From assembly GCA_017536555.1 (NCBI GenBank), contig JAFXHE010000004.1, positions 1 through 64,000 of the forward strand: 64,000 bases of DNA. Direction: 5' to 3'. The DNA is from Alistipes sp. GTDB taxonomy: Bacteria; Bacteroidota; Bacteroidia; Bacteroidales; Rikenellaceae. The notes beneath the pieces were generated by a model. It had not been told where the DNA came from. It made no database searches and was given only the letters and a program-made list of their open reading frames with translations. The first letter of the stretch is position 1; every line of letters begins with the position of its first letter. Below, one piece after another: positions 44,055-51,940 of the stretch. A program made the translations under genes and the position numbers.

Positions 44055-45518
44055 CTATTTTATGGCGGTAAACATTCTATCCCAACGTATCTCACCCGTC
44101 TGCTGATCCACAGACATCCATACATACGCAGCTTTACCCACGATGTGATCCTCTGGAACAAAGCCCCAGAAGCGCGAGTCGAGCGAGCCGTGGCGGTTGT
44201 CGCCCATCATAAAGTAGTAGTTCTGGCGGAAAGTATATGTCGAAGCCTCTGTGCCGTTGATATATACCTTGCCATCGCGCAACACCACGTCATTGCCCTC
44301 ATAGAGAGCGATGCAACGTCCATACATAGCCATATTATAGTCGTCAAGCGTGATGCTCTCGCCTGCCTTGGGCACCCATATCTCACCAAAGTTATCGAGG
44401 GTCCAGCGAGCACTATCGCCACTGCTGAGGTGCGGGATGAGCGTCTCCATCATAACGCCCGACGCCTTGCGCAACTCATAGCGCGACGTATCGGCGTACA
44501 TCGAGAGTTCATTATCGCGCAAAATCATAGGCGATGACATTGAGCCTGTACGCCTATTTAGCACGGTGTAGTAGTACTGCTTATTGGGTATTGCATCCTC
44601 CGCTACGCCATCGTGATATACCGTACCATCGACAATAGTGAGCCTATCGCCAGGCATACCGACACAGCGTTTTATGTAGTTCTCCTTCTTGTCGAGGGGG
44701 CGCACAGCGAGTGTATAGTTCTCGGCAATGGTCTTGCGACGCACCGACTCTGTAGAGCCGAAGTGAGTATCGCGCAGCAGCTGATAGTAGCTCACAGCGG
44801 GCATCTCCATAACGACGGTATCGCCCTCGGGGTAGTTAAAGACGACGACATCGCCACGCTGCACCTCCGATGTACCCTTCAAGCGGCGGTAGTCACGACT
44901 CCACGCCGTAGTGAAGGACTCCTTCTCGGGATTAAGAGGCATTGTGTTATGCACAAACGGGAAGGAGAGCGGTGTCATCGGCACACGCGGCCCGTATGCA
45001 GTCTTATTGACGAGGATATAGTCGCCCGCCATAAGGGTACTCTCCATAGAGCCTGTGGGTATGACAAACATCTGGAACCAATATATCTGTATGATGGTGG
45101 CGACAACCGTAGCAAATATTATGGCGTGAACCCAGCCATATATCCACTCGTATACCTTGGTGTGGTTCTTAAGTTCGCTCCATAGCGCGAAGAGTAACAC
45201 AACGGCAAAGGTGATGATAAAGGGGGTTGTCCACTTAAAAAGCACCATATGCACGATGACACCTACCACCACGGCAAAGACCAAAGCACACCATACGCCA
45301 TATATGACTCGCCACCACGCATATCTCTTATATAGCTTGTCGTGCAGACGTGCAATATTGTGACCTACGTAGTAGTCATAAATAAGCGGCAGAGCCACAA
45401 CAAGCGTCCACACTGCGCCATACCACACCGCAAACAGCGTGACAACAACAGAGACGATAACGCAGATGAGTATCGGGCTTGACAATATACGTCCGAGGGT
45501 TGCAAATATCTTCTTCAT
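44055..45518 (-). CDS. lepB: Signal peptidase I
   Basis: The start MKKIFATLGRILSSP (45518) is chosen; a longer reading adds 33 residues into the upstream gene region. Several transmembrane segments at the N-terminus (about 1-145) precede the catalytic domain. The serine is in PTGSMESTLMAGDYILVNK (about residue 156) and the catalytic lysine in NYIKRCVGMPGD (about 279). Further conserved parts are YYFMMGDNRHGSLDSRFWGFVPEDHIVG. At 487 aa it is larger than E. coli LepB because of the long membrane domain and an insert, as usual for Bacteroidota. It cleaves signal peptides of exported proteins. Confidence 0.95.
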   Translation of the reverse strand: MKKIFATLGRILSSPILICVIVSVVVTLFAVWYGAVWTLVVALPLIYDYYVGHNIARLHDKLYKRYAWWRVIYGVWCALVFAVVVGVIVHMVLFKWTTPFIITFAVVLLFALWSELKNHTKVYEWIYGWVHAIIFATVVATIIQIYWFQMFVIPTGSMESTLMAGDYILVNKTAYGPRVPMTPLSFPFVHNTMPLNPEKESFTTAWSRDYRRLKGTSEVQRGDVVVFNYPEGDTVVMEMPAVSYYQLLRDTHFGSTESVRRKTIAENYTLAVRPLDKKENYIKRCVGMPGDRLTIVDGTVYHDGVAEDAIPNKQYYYTVLNRRTGSMSSPMILRDNELSMYADTSRYELRKASGVMMETLIPHLSSGDSARWTLDNFGEIWVPKAGESITLDDYNMAMYGRCIALYEGNDVVLRDGKVYINGTEASTYTFRQNYYFMMGDNRHGSLDSRFWGFVPEDHIVGKAAYVWMSVDQQTGEIRWDRMFTAIK

Positions 45519-45534
45519 AGCAAATTTTATCTTA

Positions 45535-46245
45535 TTACAACAAATCATCCATTGTGTGAACACCACTCTTATCACACAGATACTCGCCAGCGACAACAGC
45601 ACCCATAGCCAGCGCACGACGATTCTCTATCGAGTGCTTAATCTGCAGGTAGTCATCGGGCGATGTATAGGTGACGGTGTGTATGCCAGGTATCATACCC
45701 TCACGGAAGGACTCTATCTCAAGCTCCGAGCTATTTGCTGGTGTCGTATTCACCCACTTTGTCTTGCGTTCCACGTGCTCGATAATACCTTCAGCAAGAG
45801 TAATAGCCGTGCCACTCGGGGCATCCTTCTTCCACATATGGTGGGTCTCCTCAATGCGTACGTCATACTCGGTGTGGGGGTTCATCAACTCGGCAAGTCG
45901 CCTATTTAGGCGAAACATCATATTGACACCAATAGAGAAGTTTGAAGCATAGAAGAGCGCACCACCCTTCTCGCGCGCCAAAGCCTCCATATCGCCAAGT
46001 GCCGCAAGCCAGCCCGTAGTGCCACACACTACCCTGCCACCTGCATCGAGCACCGTACGTACATTGTGTAACGCGGTATCGGGTGTAGTAAACTCAAATG
46101 CCACATCAACACCTACAAGGTTCTCGGCAGTAAGCTCCGAAGCATTATTCTCATCAATGATAAGAACGACGCTATGACCACGCTCCGCAAGGATACGTTC
46201 AATCTCACGACCCATCTTACCGTGTCCTATAATAGCACATTTCAT
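45535..46245 (-). CDS. dapB: Dihydrodipicolinate reductase
   Basis: Start MKCAIIGHGKMGREIERIL (46245) carries the NAD(P)-binding glycine-rich loop GHGKMG; the longer frame adds 23 unlikely residues. Further DapB features are the AFEFTTPD strand, CGTTGWLAAL, ASNFSIGVNMMFRLN, and the substrate-binding ETHHMWKKDAPSGTAITLAEGI. It reduces dihydrodipicolinate in lysine and diaminopimelate synthesis, needed for the cell wall. It is the first gene of the operon with lepB 16 bp behind. The candidate promoter is weak (TATCTTTA at 46277-46284). Confidence 0.95.
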   Translation of the reverse strand: MKCAIIGHGKMGREIERILAERGHSVVLIIDENNASELTAENLVGVDVAFEFTTPDTALHNVRTVLDAGGRVVCGTTGWLAALGDMEALAREKGGALFYASNFSIGVNMMFRLNRRLAELMNPHTEYDVRIEETHHMWKKDAPSGTAITLAEGIIEHVERKTKWVNTTPANSSELEIESFREGMIPGIHTVTYTSPDDYLQIKHSIENRRALAMGAVVAGEYLCDKSGVHTMDDLL

Positions 46246-46284
46246 ACAACAATTCGTATATTTATGATTAATGCGGTAAAGATA

Positions 46285-46314
46285 CAAAAAAAATGAGAAG
46301 TATGTACTTCTCAT
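46285..46314 (-). terminator. Terminator after truA, adjoining the dapB promoter region
   Basis: ATGAGAAGTA (46293-46302) and TACTTCTCAT (46305-46314) form a perfect palindrome, followed on the minus strand by eight T residues (46285-46292). It ends truA. Because the dapB -7 candidate is only 9 bp beyond, it might also act as an operator. Confidence 0.7.
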
Positions 46315-46346
46315 AATAAATTTTCGAGCTATGCACCCCGCACGAG

Positions 46347-47075
46347 CTAATATTTCACATCCGAGAGGAAGAGTCCACAGGCGGCAGCACCACTGCTACA
46401 ACGGCTCAAGTCCCGCGAGCGTATGATATCCTCAAACTCGGCAACGCTATACCGCCCTCTGCCCACATCGACCAACGTACCAACGATGGCACGTACCATA
46501 TTTCGCAGAAATCTGTCGGCACGGATAGTGAAACATAGCGTGCCGTCGTCCAGCACGCGCCACAGTGCGTGCGTCACGTGACAGATGTTTGTCTTATTAT
46601 TAGAATTAAGCTTTGCGAATGATGTAAAGTCATCATACTCAAGGAGCTTTGCTGCCGCCAAGTTCATCTTCTCGACATCTAACGGCACTGCATAATACCA
46701 CGCCGAGAAGCGGCGAAATGGCGACTTCTGCGACGTAAGGAAGTAGGTATATTCGCGCTCAATGGCATCGAAGCGGGCGTGAAGCGTAGGCTCCACCTCA
46801 TAGATGCGCAAAATGGCGATATCGTCGGGCAGCACCTTATTGAGTTTATAGGCGAGTTGATGCGCATCTATGACCTCTTCTGTATCGAAGTGTGCGACAT
46901 AGAACATAGCATTGACACCCGTGTCGGTGCGCCCTGCACCCACAATCTCGGTAGGCGTACGCCTCAACATCGAGAGTTTCTGCTCGATAGTACCCTGCAC
47001 GGTCACGGCATCGGGCTGACGCTGCCATCCGCAGTAGGCAGCACCGTCGTATTGTAGCTCGATAAAGTATCGCAT
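46347..47075 (-). CDS. truA: tRNA pseudouridine synthase A (TruA)
   Basis: TruA family: MRYFIELQYDGAAYCGWQRQPDAVTVQ at the N-terminus, the catalytic-Asp motif GAGRTDTGVNA, and the later FRRFSAWYYAVPLD, DDFTSFAKLN and FLRNMVRAIVGTLVDVG. It isomerises uridines 38-40 in the anticodon stem-loop of many tRNAs. Its length, 242 aa, is normal. It has its own -7 box (47095-47102) and a terminator right after the stop, so it is monocistronic. The region upstream is the hairpin repeat array. Confidence 0.96.
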   Translation of the reverse strand: MRYFIELQYDGAAYCGWQRQPDAVTVQGTIEQKLSMLRRTPTEIVGAGRTDTGVNAMFYVAHFDTEEVIDAHQLAYKLNKVLPDDIAILRIYEVEPTLHARFDAIEREYTYFLTSQKSPFRRFSAWYYAVPLDVEKMNLAAAKLLEYDDFTSFAKLNSNNKTNICHVTHALWRVLDDGTLCFTIRADRFLRNMVRAIVGTLVDVGRGRYSVAEFEDIIRSRDLSRCSSGAAACGLFLSDVKY

Positions 47076-47094
47076 AACACTCTTAATTACTCGG

Positions 47095-47102
47095 CAAAGA
47101 TA
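47095..47102 (-). promoter_or_regulatory. -7 box of truA
   Basis: TATCTTTG on the minus strand, about 20 bp before the ATG. No good -33 element at 19-22 bp. Confidence 0.5.
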
Positions 47103-47225
47103 CGAAAAAGAATTAACATTAAATCACGTGAGACGATGTTTGGTGTAATTGATTGTTGTAGAAGATGTGTCATCATAACACCCGCGATATGAAATATAGC
47201 TGAAAAATTAAATTTTTATTTAGTG

Positions 47226-47282
47226 GACTGCATATACAACTTTTAGGGGGCTGCATATACAACATATACAACATATACAACG
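47226..47282 (+). repeat. Short direct repeats ATATACAAC
   Basis: Four copies of ATATACAAC, the last three head to tail, lie between truA and the hairpin array. Two are preceded by CTGC. No coding sequence is seen here. Confidence 0.7.
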
Positions 47283-47288
47283 CTCGGC

Positions 47289-47342
47289 AAAAATGCCACC
47301 GATGGGTAGTACTTGAGTGTACGTCCCACAGGTGGCATTTTT
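47289..47342. repeat. Hairpin-family element, copy B
   Basis: AAAAATGCCACC (47289-47300) pairs with GGTGGCATTTTT (47331-47342). The inner part is TGGG/CCCA (47303-47306 with 47325-47328) and GTAC/GTAC (47309-47312 with 47319-47322) around the loop TTGAGT. The T-tract makes it a possible terminator in both directions. The core matches the element at 10988-11021. Confidence 0.75.
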
Positions 47343-47421
47343 TGTTAGCGTAAGTAGATATCTGCCTTTTGGTCGAAAATTATTTTTGATTAGAAGGTTG
47401 TAGATGTGGTCTCGACATGAA

Positions 47422-47468
47422 ATTGGGCTGAATAGGACATACTTGGCGTATTTCCTATTCAGCCCAAT
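47422..47468. repeat. Hairpin-family element, copy C
   Basis: ATTGGGCTGAATAGGA (47422-47437) pairs with TCCTATTCAGCCCAAT (47453-47468). After one mismatch, ATAC (47439-47442) pairs with GTAT (47448-47451) around TTGGC. It has the same geometry as copy D although most arm bases differ. Confidence 0.8.
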
Positions 47469-47551
47469 GATTGAGAGGGAAGCAGATGCTGCCCTATAGT
47501 CGGATATTAAATTTTTGATTAGAAGGCTGCAGATGTGGCCTCGATTAAGAG

Positions 47552-47598
47552 ATTGCCCCGGATGGGACATACTGAGCGTATTTCCCATTCGGGGCAAT
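47552..47598. repeat. Hairpin-family element, copy D
   Basis: ATTGCCCCGGATGGGA (47552-47567) pairs with TCCCATTCGGGGCAAT (47583-47598) with one G-T wobble. ATAC (47569-47572) pairs with GTAT (47578-47581) around TGAGC. Arm bases differ from copy C at matching positions while pairing is kept, which is covariation. Confidence 0.8.
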
Positions 47599-47635
47599 GA
47601 TTGAGAAGCCGCAGATGCTACCTTATAATCGAAAA

Positions 47636-49015
47636 TTACATGTGAATAGCACACCCGAGTGCATCCTCCGCTGCCTCCATAACCGCCTCGTGCATAGAGG
47701 GATGTGCGTGGATGGTGCGGGCAATGCGGTGAGCATTAGCACCCAGAGCCATAGCAAGCGTAGGCTCGCCAATCATCTCTGTTACATTATGACCCACAAA
47801 GTGTGCGCCGAGCAACTTCTCCTCTGCATCAAAGATGAGCTTAACAAAGCCATCACGCTCGCCAGCGGCAGTAGCCTTACCCGAAGCGGTATACGGGAAC
47901 TTACCCACCTTATACTCGATGCCCTTATCGCGCACCTGCTGCTCGGTCATACCCACCGATGCAACCTCGGGAGAGGTAAAGACGCACGACGGGATAATTG
48001 AGTAGTCGACCTTATCGGGATTTAGACCGCAGATATGCTCAACACAGTGGATAGCCTCGGTAGAAGCCACGTGCGCCAACGCTGGAGTTGCAATGATATC
48101 ACCGATAGCATATACGCCGTCGACGCTCGTCTTGTAGTGCTCGTCAACAACGACCTTATCGCGCTCGATAGCTACACCAAGCTCCTCAAGACCCATATTC
48201 TCGATGTTCGACTTGATGCCGACAGCCGACAACACAACATCTGCCTCGAGAGTCTGCGCACCCTTCTTACCCTCAATGTCGATGACACACTTGCCATCCT
48301 CACGTACCGACACCTGCTTTACAGTTGTCGAGGTCATAACCGTAGCGCGCAGCTTGCGGAATGCACGCTCCATAGCCTTGGCTGTGTCCTCATCCTCCAA
48401 AGGCATAATCTGTGGCATATACTCAACGATGGTGACCTTAACACCCAATGTAGCATAGATGTAGGCAAACTCCGAGCCGATAGCACCAGAGCCTACAACA
48501 ACCATTGTCTCGGGAAGCTCGGGTAATACGAGAGCCTCCTTTGACGAGATGATATGCTTGCCGTCGATGGGCATAAAGGGCATCACGCGAGGACGCGCAC
48601 CTGTTGCCAAGATAACATTTTCAGCCTCATACTCAACGCCATCAACATCGACTACGTGTGCCGACTTAAGGCTACCGAAGCCCGCCAACACGTCGATATT
48701 GTTCTTCTTGAGAAGAAACTGAACGCCCTTGTTCATAGTTGTAGCAACCATACGCTCGCGCTCCACCATCTTTGTCCAGTCGGGCTTAACATCGCCCTCA
48801 ATAGCTACACCAAAGGTTGCAGCAGCCTTACAGTCGGCATATACCTGTGCCGAGCGCACCAACGCCTTGGTGGGGATACAGCCCCAATTGAGGCATACAC
48901 CACCAGCATCCGCCTTCTCGACGATAGCTACACGCTTGCCACACTGTGCGGCACGAATTGCAGCAACGTATCCACCAGGACCGCTACCGATAACTATGAT
49001 ATCATATCTCTCCAT
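47636..49015 (-). CDS. lpdA: Dihydrolipoyl dehydrogenase
   Basis: The class I flavoprotein disulfide reductase features are complete: FAD loop VIGSGPGGYVAAIRAAQ, the redox disulfide GGVCLNWGCIPTKAL, NAD loop VVGSGAIGSEFAYIYATLG, GVYAIGDI and the C-terminal active-site HAHPSMHEAVMEA. It reoxidises the lipoyl groups of 2-oxo acid dehydrogenases or of the glycine cleavage system, neither of which is in this window. It is 459 aa, normal. It is 28 bp downstream of the pepD gene on the minus strand, so it is probably in that operon. The hairpin array follows its stop. Confidence 0.96.
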   Translation of the reverse strand: MERYDIIVIGSGPGGYVAAIRAAQCGKRVAIVEKADAGGVCLNWGCIPTKALVRSAQVYADCKAAATFGVAIEGDVKPDWTKMVERERMVATTMNKGVQFLLKKNNIDVLAGFGSLKSAHVVDVDGVEYEAENVILATGARPRVMPFMPIDGKHIISSKEALVLPELPETMVVVGSGAIGSEFAYIYATLGVKVTIVEYMPQIMPLEDEDTAKAMERAFRKLRATVMTSTTVKQVSVREDGKCVIDIEGKKGAQTLEADVVLSAVGIKSNIENMGLEELGVAIERDKVVVDEHYKTSVDGVYAIGDIIATPALAHVASTEAIHCVEHICGLNPDKVDYSIIPSCVFTSPEVASVGMTEQQVRDKGIEYKVGKFPYTASGKATAAGERDGFVKLIFDAEEKLLGAHFVGHNVTEMIGEPTLAMALGANAHRIARTIHAHPSMHEAVMEAAEDALGCAIHM

Positions 49016-49043
49016 AATTGGGAATGTTATTACTTGTGGTTTA

Positions 49044-50672
49044 TTACTTTACGACCTTCAAAATCTCGCCTTTGTCGGCAGCAACCATACGCTTCCAGTG
49101 CTCGGTGTAGCCAGGCTGCTCAATCTTTCCAGGGATATCCTTGCCATTACCGTTGTCGATGAAGCCGTTCTCGTCCTCACCCTTAACGTTACCATCTATA
49201 TACTTGACCATCATATACTTGTCAAGGTCTACCCAGATGTTGAAGATAGCCTGTGCATTCTCCACCGAAAGCTCAGTAGCAACCTTTACCGCCTTCTTAG
49301 GATTCTTGGCGCTGCCGATTTTGGCATCCATAGCTGGAACTGCCTCAAGCATAGTATTCTCCCATCTGTCTACATACTCGCGCACGTGCTTACCAACGAT
49401 GTTATAGCGCAAGTATGCGAACTGTGCCACGCGGTTAGTAATCCAGAACATAGAGGTATCAGAGTACTTCAACATTGAGCCATTACCCTCCTTCAAGCAC
49501 TCGGGAACCTCGGTAGAGGTAACGTAGATGGGGGTCAACGGAGATGTAGCAGCATCATCTGTGCCAAACCACAAAATACCGACCTTCTCGGGACGAGCCT
49601 GACCCACAAGCCAGAAGCCTGTCTGCTGTGTTGCTGTAGCACGCTCGTTGCAGTACTCAACGCCGTCAACCTCGAAGAACATAGGACGCCAACGGTAGGG
49701 ACAGCCCTCTCCACCAGCACCAATATCTGTGGTCATATCCATCTTTGTACCCTCATAGTGGTCACGCATACAGTCCATAAGGAGCTTGGGCGACACCTTT
49801 GAGTGGGGCTTAACCCACAAAGGCATACGGTTTGCGGGGTTATGACCCATAGCATAGTCCTCATACTTATCCATATCGTCAGCAACGGTGCGGAAGAATG
49901 CCCAAACACGAGCCTCACAGCCACGAAGTGCGCTAAAGTCTGCAGGAGCATAGGCCTCGGCGAAGCTGAAGTCCTTGTTCTCGCCATTAAACCAGCCGAA
50001 CTTACGAGCAACATCTGCTACATCGGGAGCATACAAGCAGTTCTCGGGGTCATCCCACGGGAAGGTGGTGATACGAGCCTGGTTGGCGTGAGCTGATACA
50101 TAGCCATCAGGGATACGGCGTGCCACCCAAACGATACCCTTATCCTCGGGGCCCTTACCGATAAGCTCCATTATCCAAGCCTCGTTCTGGTCGATGAGCG
50201 AGAATGACTCACCCGATGAGCAGTAGCCATAGGTATTGGCGAGGTCAGCGATAATGTTGATAGCCTCGCGTGCAGTCTTGGCACGCTGCAAGGTGATGTA
50301 GATAAGTGAGCCGTAGTCGATGCCGCCGTTGGGATCCTCCAACTCGGGGCGACCACCAAATGTTGTCTCGGTGATAAATAGCGAGTGCTCGTTAGAGTTA
50401 CCCAGCGTACGATAGGTTACGGGAGCCTGCAAAATCTTACCCAACTTACGACCTGTATCCCACTCTGTAACATCCATATACTCGGTATACTTACCAGGAA
50501 CATACTGGTAGAGTGAGCCATACAAACCGTGCGAGTCGGCTGCATAGGTAACCATATTAGAGCCATCGGTAGATGCGCCTCGGGTTACGATAAAGTTGGT
50601 ACAAGCATCGGCTGTTGCGATTGAGCCGATGAGTGCGCCCACAAGGGCAAGTGTCTTCAAAATTTTGTTCAT
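49044..50672 (-). CDS. C69-family dipeptidase (PepD type), secreted, 542 aa
   Basis: Start MNKILKTLALVGALIGSIATADAC (50672): a signal peptide followed directly by Cys24 in ADACTNFIV, the N-terminal nucleophile exposed by processing, as in Ntn-type dipeptidases of family C69. Further family parts: GSNMVTYAADSHGLYGSLY, GYCSSGESFSLIDQNEAWIMELIGKG, GYVSAHANQARITTF and DMTTDIGAGGEGCPYRWRPM. A longer frame adds 17 residues upstream. It would hydrolyse dipeptides in the periplasm. Its promoter is at 50721-50750, and lpdA follows after 28 bp. Confidence 0.9.
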   Translation of the reverse strand: MNKILKTLALVGALIGSIATADACTNFIVTRGASTDGSNMVTYAADSHGLYGSLYQYVPGKYTEYMDVTEWDTGRKLGKILQAPVTYRTLGNSNEHSLFITETTFGGRPELEDPNGGIDYGSLIYITLQRAKTAREAINIIADLANTYGYCSSGESFSLIDQNEAWIMELIGKGPEDKGIVWVARRIPDGYVSAHANQARITTFPWDDPENCLYAPDVADVARKFGWFNGENKDFSFAEAYAPADFSALRGCEARVWAFFRTVADDMDKYEDYAMGHNPANRMPLWVKPHSKVSPKLLMDCMRDHYEGTKMDMTTDIGAGGEGCPYRWRPMFFEVDGVEYCNERATATQQTGFWLVGQARPEKVGILWFGTDDAATSPLTPIYVTSTEVPECLKEGNGSMLKYSDTSMFWITNRVAQFAYLRYNIVGKHVREYVDRWENTMLEAVPAMDAKIGSAKNPKKAVKVATELSVENAQAIFNIWVDLDKYMMVKYIDGNVKGEDENGFIDNGNGKDIPGKIEQPGYTEHWKRMVAADKGEILKVVK

Positions 50673-50720
50673 AGCGTTATTAGTTTTGTTGTAATTTTTG
50701 CTCTTTAGCCTAAAATCTTT

Positions 50721-50750
50721 CAAAGATAATCATTTTTTTGCAAACTACAA
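50721..50750 (-). promoter_or_regulatory. Promoter of the pepD-lpdA operon
   Basis: TATCTTTG (50721-50728, minus strand) with TTG (50748-50750) 19 bp upstream: an ideal Bacteroidota promoter. Confidence 0.8.
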
Positions 50751-50755
50751 CCCTC

Positions 50756-50890
50756 TCGACAAATAAATAATTTGGGCGCGCGTGCGCGACGACGCGTGGC
50801 TGGAACAACAATGCGCCCAACAGTGCGCCCAACAATTAGCGACAGTAACTGAAGTGCGCGACAGTAAAGCAGCACCTTATAGCACCTCAA
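50756..50890. repeat. GC-rich segment with short direct repeats
   Basis: CG-rich sequence (CGCGCGTGCGCGACGACGCG) and direct repeats TGCGCCCAACA (about 50812 and 50824) and GCGACAGTAA (two copies near 50840-50868) lie between the divergent pepD and yggS promoters. The 313-bp gap 50673-50985 holds nothing coding. Confidence 0.6.
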
Positions 50891-50923
50891 CATCGAGCGA
50901 ATTGATAATAATAGAGTAAATTG

Positions 50924-50954
50924 TTGCTCGGTTGGGCGATAATTTGTACATTTG
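50924..50954 (+). promoter_or_regulatory. Promoter of the yggS gene
   Basis: TTG (50924-50926), a 20-bp spacer and TACATTTG (50947-50954). Confidence 0.7.
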
Positions 50955-50985
50955 CATAACGAAATCTTAACTACACAATTTTGTA

Positions 50986-51645
50986 ATGTCAGTCAAGGAG
51001 TCACTACACAGCATATTGTCTACACTGCCACAGGGCGTAAAACTTGTGGCGGTGTCGAAGTTTCACCCCGCAGAGCGTCTTATGGAGGCATACGAGGCGG
51101 GGCAGCGCATATTTGGAGAGAGCCGCCCACAAGAGATGACAGCCAAGGCGGCAGAGCTACCCAAAGATATCGAGTGGCATATGATAGGTCACTTGCAGAC
51201 CAACAAGGTAAAGTATATTGCCCCCTACGTAGCTATGATATCGTCAGTGGACTCGGCACGCCTAATTGACGAGATTGAACGTCAGGCAGCACGCCACAAT
51301 AGAGTCATAGACATCCTATTAGAGGTACACGTTGCCGACGAAGAGAGCAAGTCGGGCTGGGAGATCAACGAGCTGCGACAATACCTTACAACGGATGCCT
51401 TCAAGGCTCTTACGCATATTCGCGTACGTGGTCTTATGACCATCGCAACAAACACTGATGACCAGGCGGTTATACGCCGTGACTTCAGCCTAATACGAGA
51501 TATCTTCGAACAGCTTAAACCGCAGTTTAATGAGTGCTTTGACACACTCTCAATAGGTATGTCGGACGACTACCCCATCGCACTTGAATATGGCTCTACA
51601 ATGGTGCGTATAGGCACTGCCATATTCGGCGCAAGAGAGTATTAG
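50986..51645 (+). CDS. yggS: YggS/PLPBP pyridoxal-phosphate homeostasis protein, 219 aa
   Basis: The fold is the alanine-racemase-like TIM barrel with PLP lysine near the N-terminus: LPQGVKLVAVSKFHPAERLMEAYEAGQ (K in SKFHP), RIFGESRPQEMTAK, DIEWHMIGHLQTNKVKYIAPYV and GLMTIATNTDD, ending in LSIGMSDDYPIALEYGSTMVRIGTAIFG. YggS-type proteins bind PLP and keep its pool balanced rather than doing a known reaction. Single-gene unit with its own promoter; the dnaK gene follows, after a small hairpin and about 295 bp. Confidence 0.93.
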   Translation: MSVKESLHSILSTLPQGVKLVAVSKFHPAERLMEAYEAGQRIFGESRPQEMTAKAAELPKDIEWHMIGHLQTNKVKYIAPYVAMISSVDSARLIDEIERQAARHNRVIDILLEVHVADEESKSGWEINELRQYLTTDAFKALTHIRVRGLMTIATNTDDQAVIRRDFSLIRDIFEQLKPQFNECFDTLSIGMSDDYPIALEYGSTMVRIGTAIFGAREY

Positions 51646-51732
51646 CAAAAGGCGATATTACTAATATTTAATCATTCGTACTTGGCTTGGTGCGGCGCGT
51701 AGATGATATTGGACGCTCGTTTTTGCGTCACG

Positions 51733-51754
51733 TGGCATAACGCTATGCCATTTT
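51733..51754 (+). terminator. Weak terminator after yggS
   Basis: TGGCATA (51733-51739) pairs with TATGCCA (51744-51750) around ACGC, followed by TTTTG. It is short, so termination may be partial. Confidence 0.5.
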
Positions 51755-51789
51755 GTCAGTCATTGTGACAAGTTTCGCCGATTTTGTCA
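51753..51789 (+). promoter_or_regulatory. TTGTCA/TGACAA half-sites upstream of dnaK
   Basis: TTGTCA (51753-51758) and TGACAA (51766-51771) are a perfect inverted repeat with a 7-bp gap. A third TTGTCA lies at 51784-51789, 31 bp (about three turns) after the first. This is the layout expected of an activator or repressor site about 60-90 bp upstream of the promoter. Confidence 0.5.
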
Positions 51790-51844
51790 TACATTTTCAG
51801 ATATTTCGTAGCACAATGCGTCACTTTTGGCGCATTTTTTTGTT

Positions 51845-51860
51845 TGGTACACCATTTGCC
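51845..51860 (+). promoter_or_regulatory. Sigma-54-like promoter of dnaK
   Basis: TGGTACACCATTTGCC fits the sigma-54 consensus TGGYRYR-N4-TTGCW in all but the last base, with GG and GC in the right spacing. A vegetative alternative (TTG 51827-51829, 21 bp, ACCATTTG) is possible but poorer in the -7 box. The leader would be about 70 nt. Confidence 0.5.
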
Positions 51861-51940
51861 TACATCTAAATCGTCGAGCGCAGCAGTGGCTCGACCCCCA
51901 AAAGTGTAATTAGAGTAATTAACAAATAAAATTTTCGATT

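Larger units (their letters stand above)
47382..47638. repeat. Two tandem units of about 129 bp, each with a long hairpin
   Basis: Each unit begins ATTTTTGATTAGAAGG. Unit 1 runs 47382-47510 and unit 2 47511-47638. Each has the order: ATTTTTGATTAGAAGG lead, a CAGATGTGGYCTCGA-type segment (unit 1 has TAGATGTGGTCTCGA), a long hairpin, CAATGATTGAGA, and a GCAGATGC-type tail. A third, diverged unit appears to precede them, since the sequence before unit 1 resembles the unit tail and has hairpin copy B. Unit 2 ends at the lpd stop codon, so the array is the lpd 3' region. The 560-bp gap 47076-47635 otherwise holds no gene. Confidence 0.8.

Noticed and set aside
47220..47654. 144-codon minus-strand frame over the hairpin array
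   Set aside because: It is open only because of the tandem units; its repeats are the hairpin units read as protein, and it overlaps the lpdA end.
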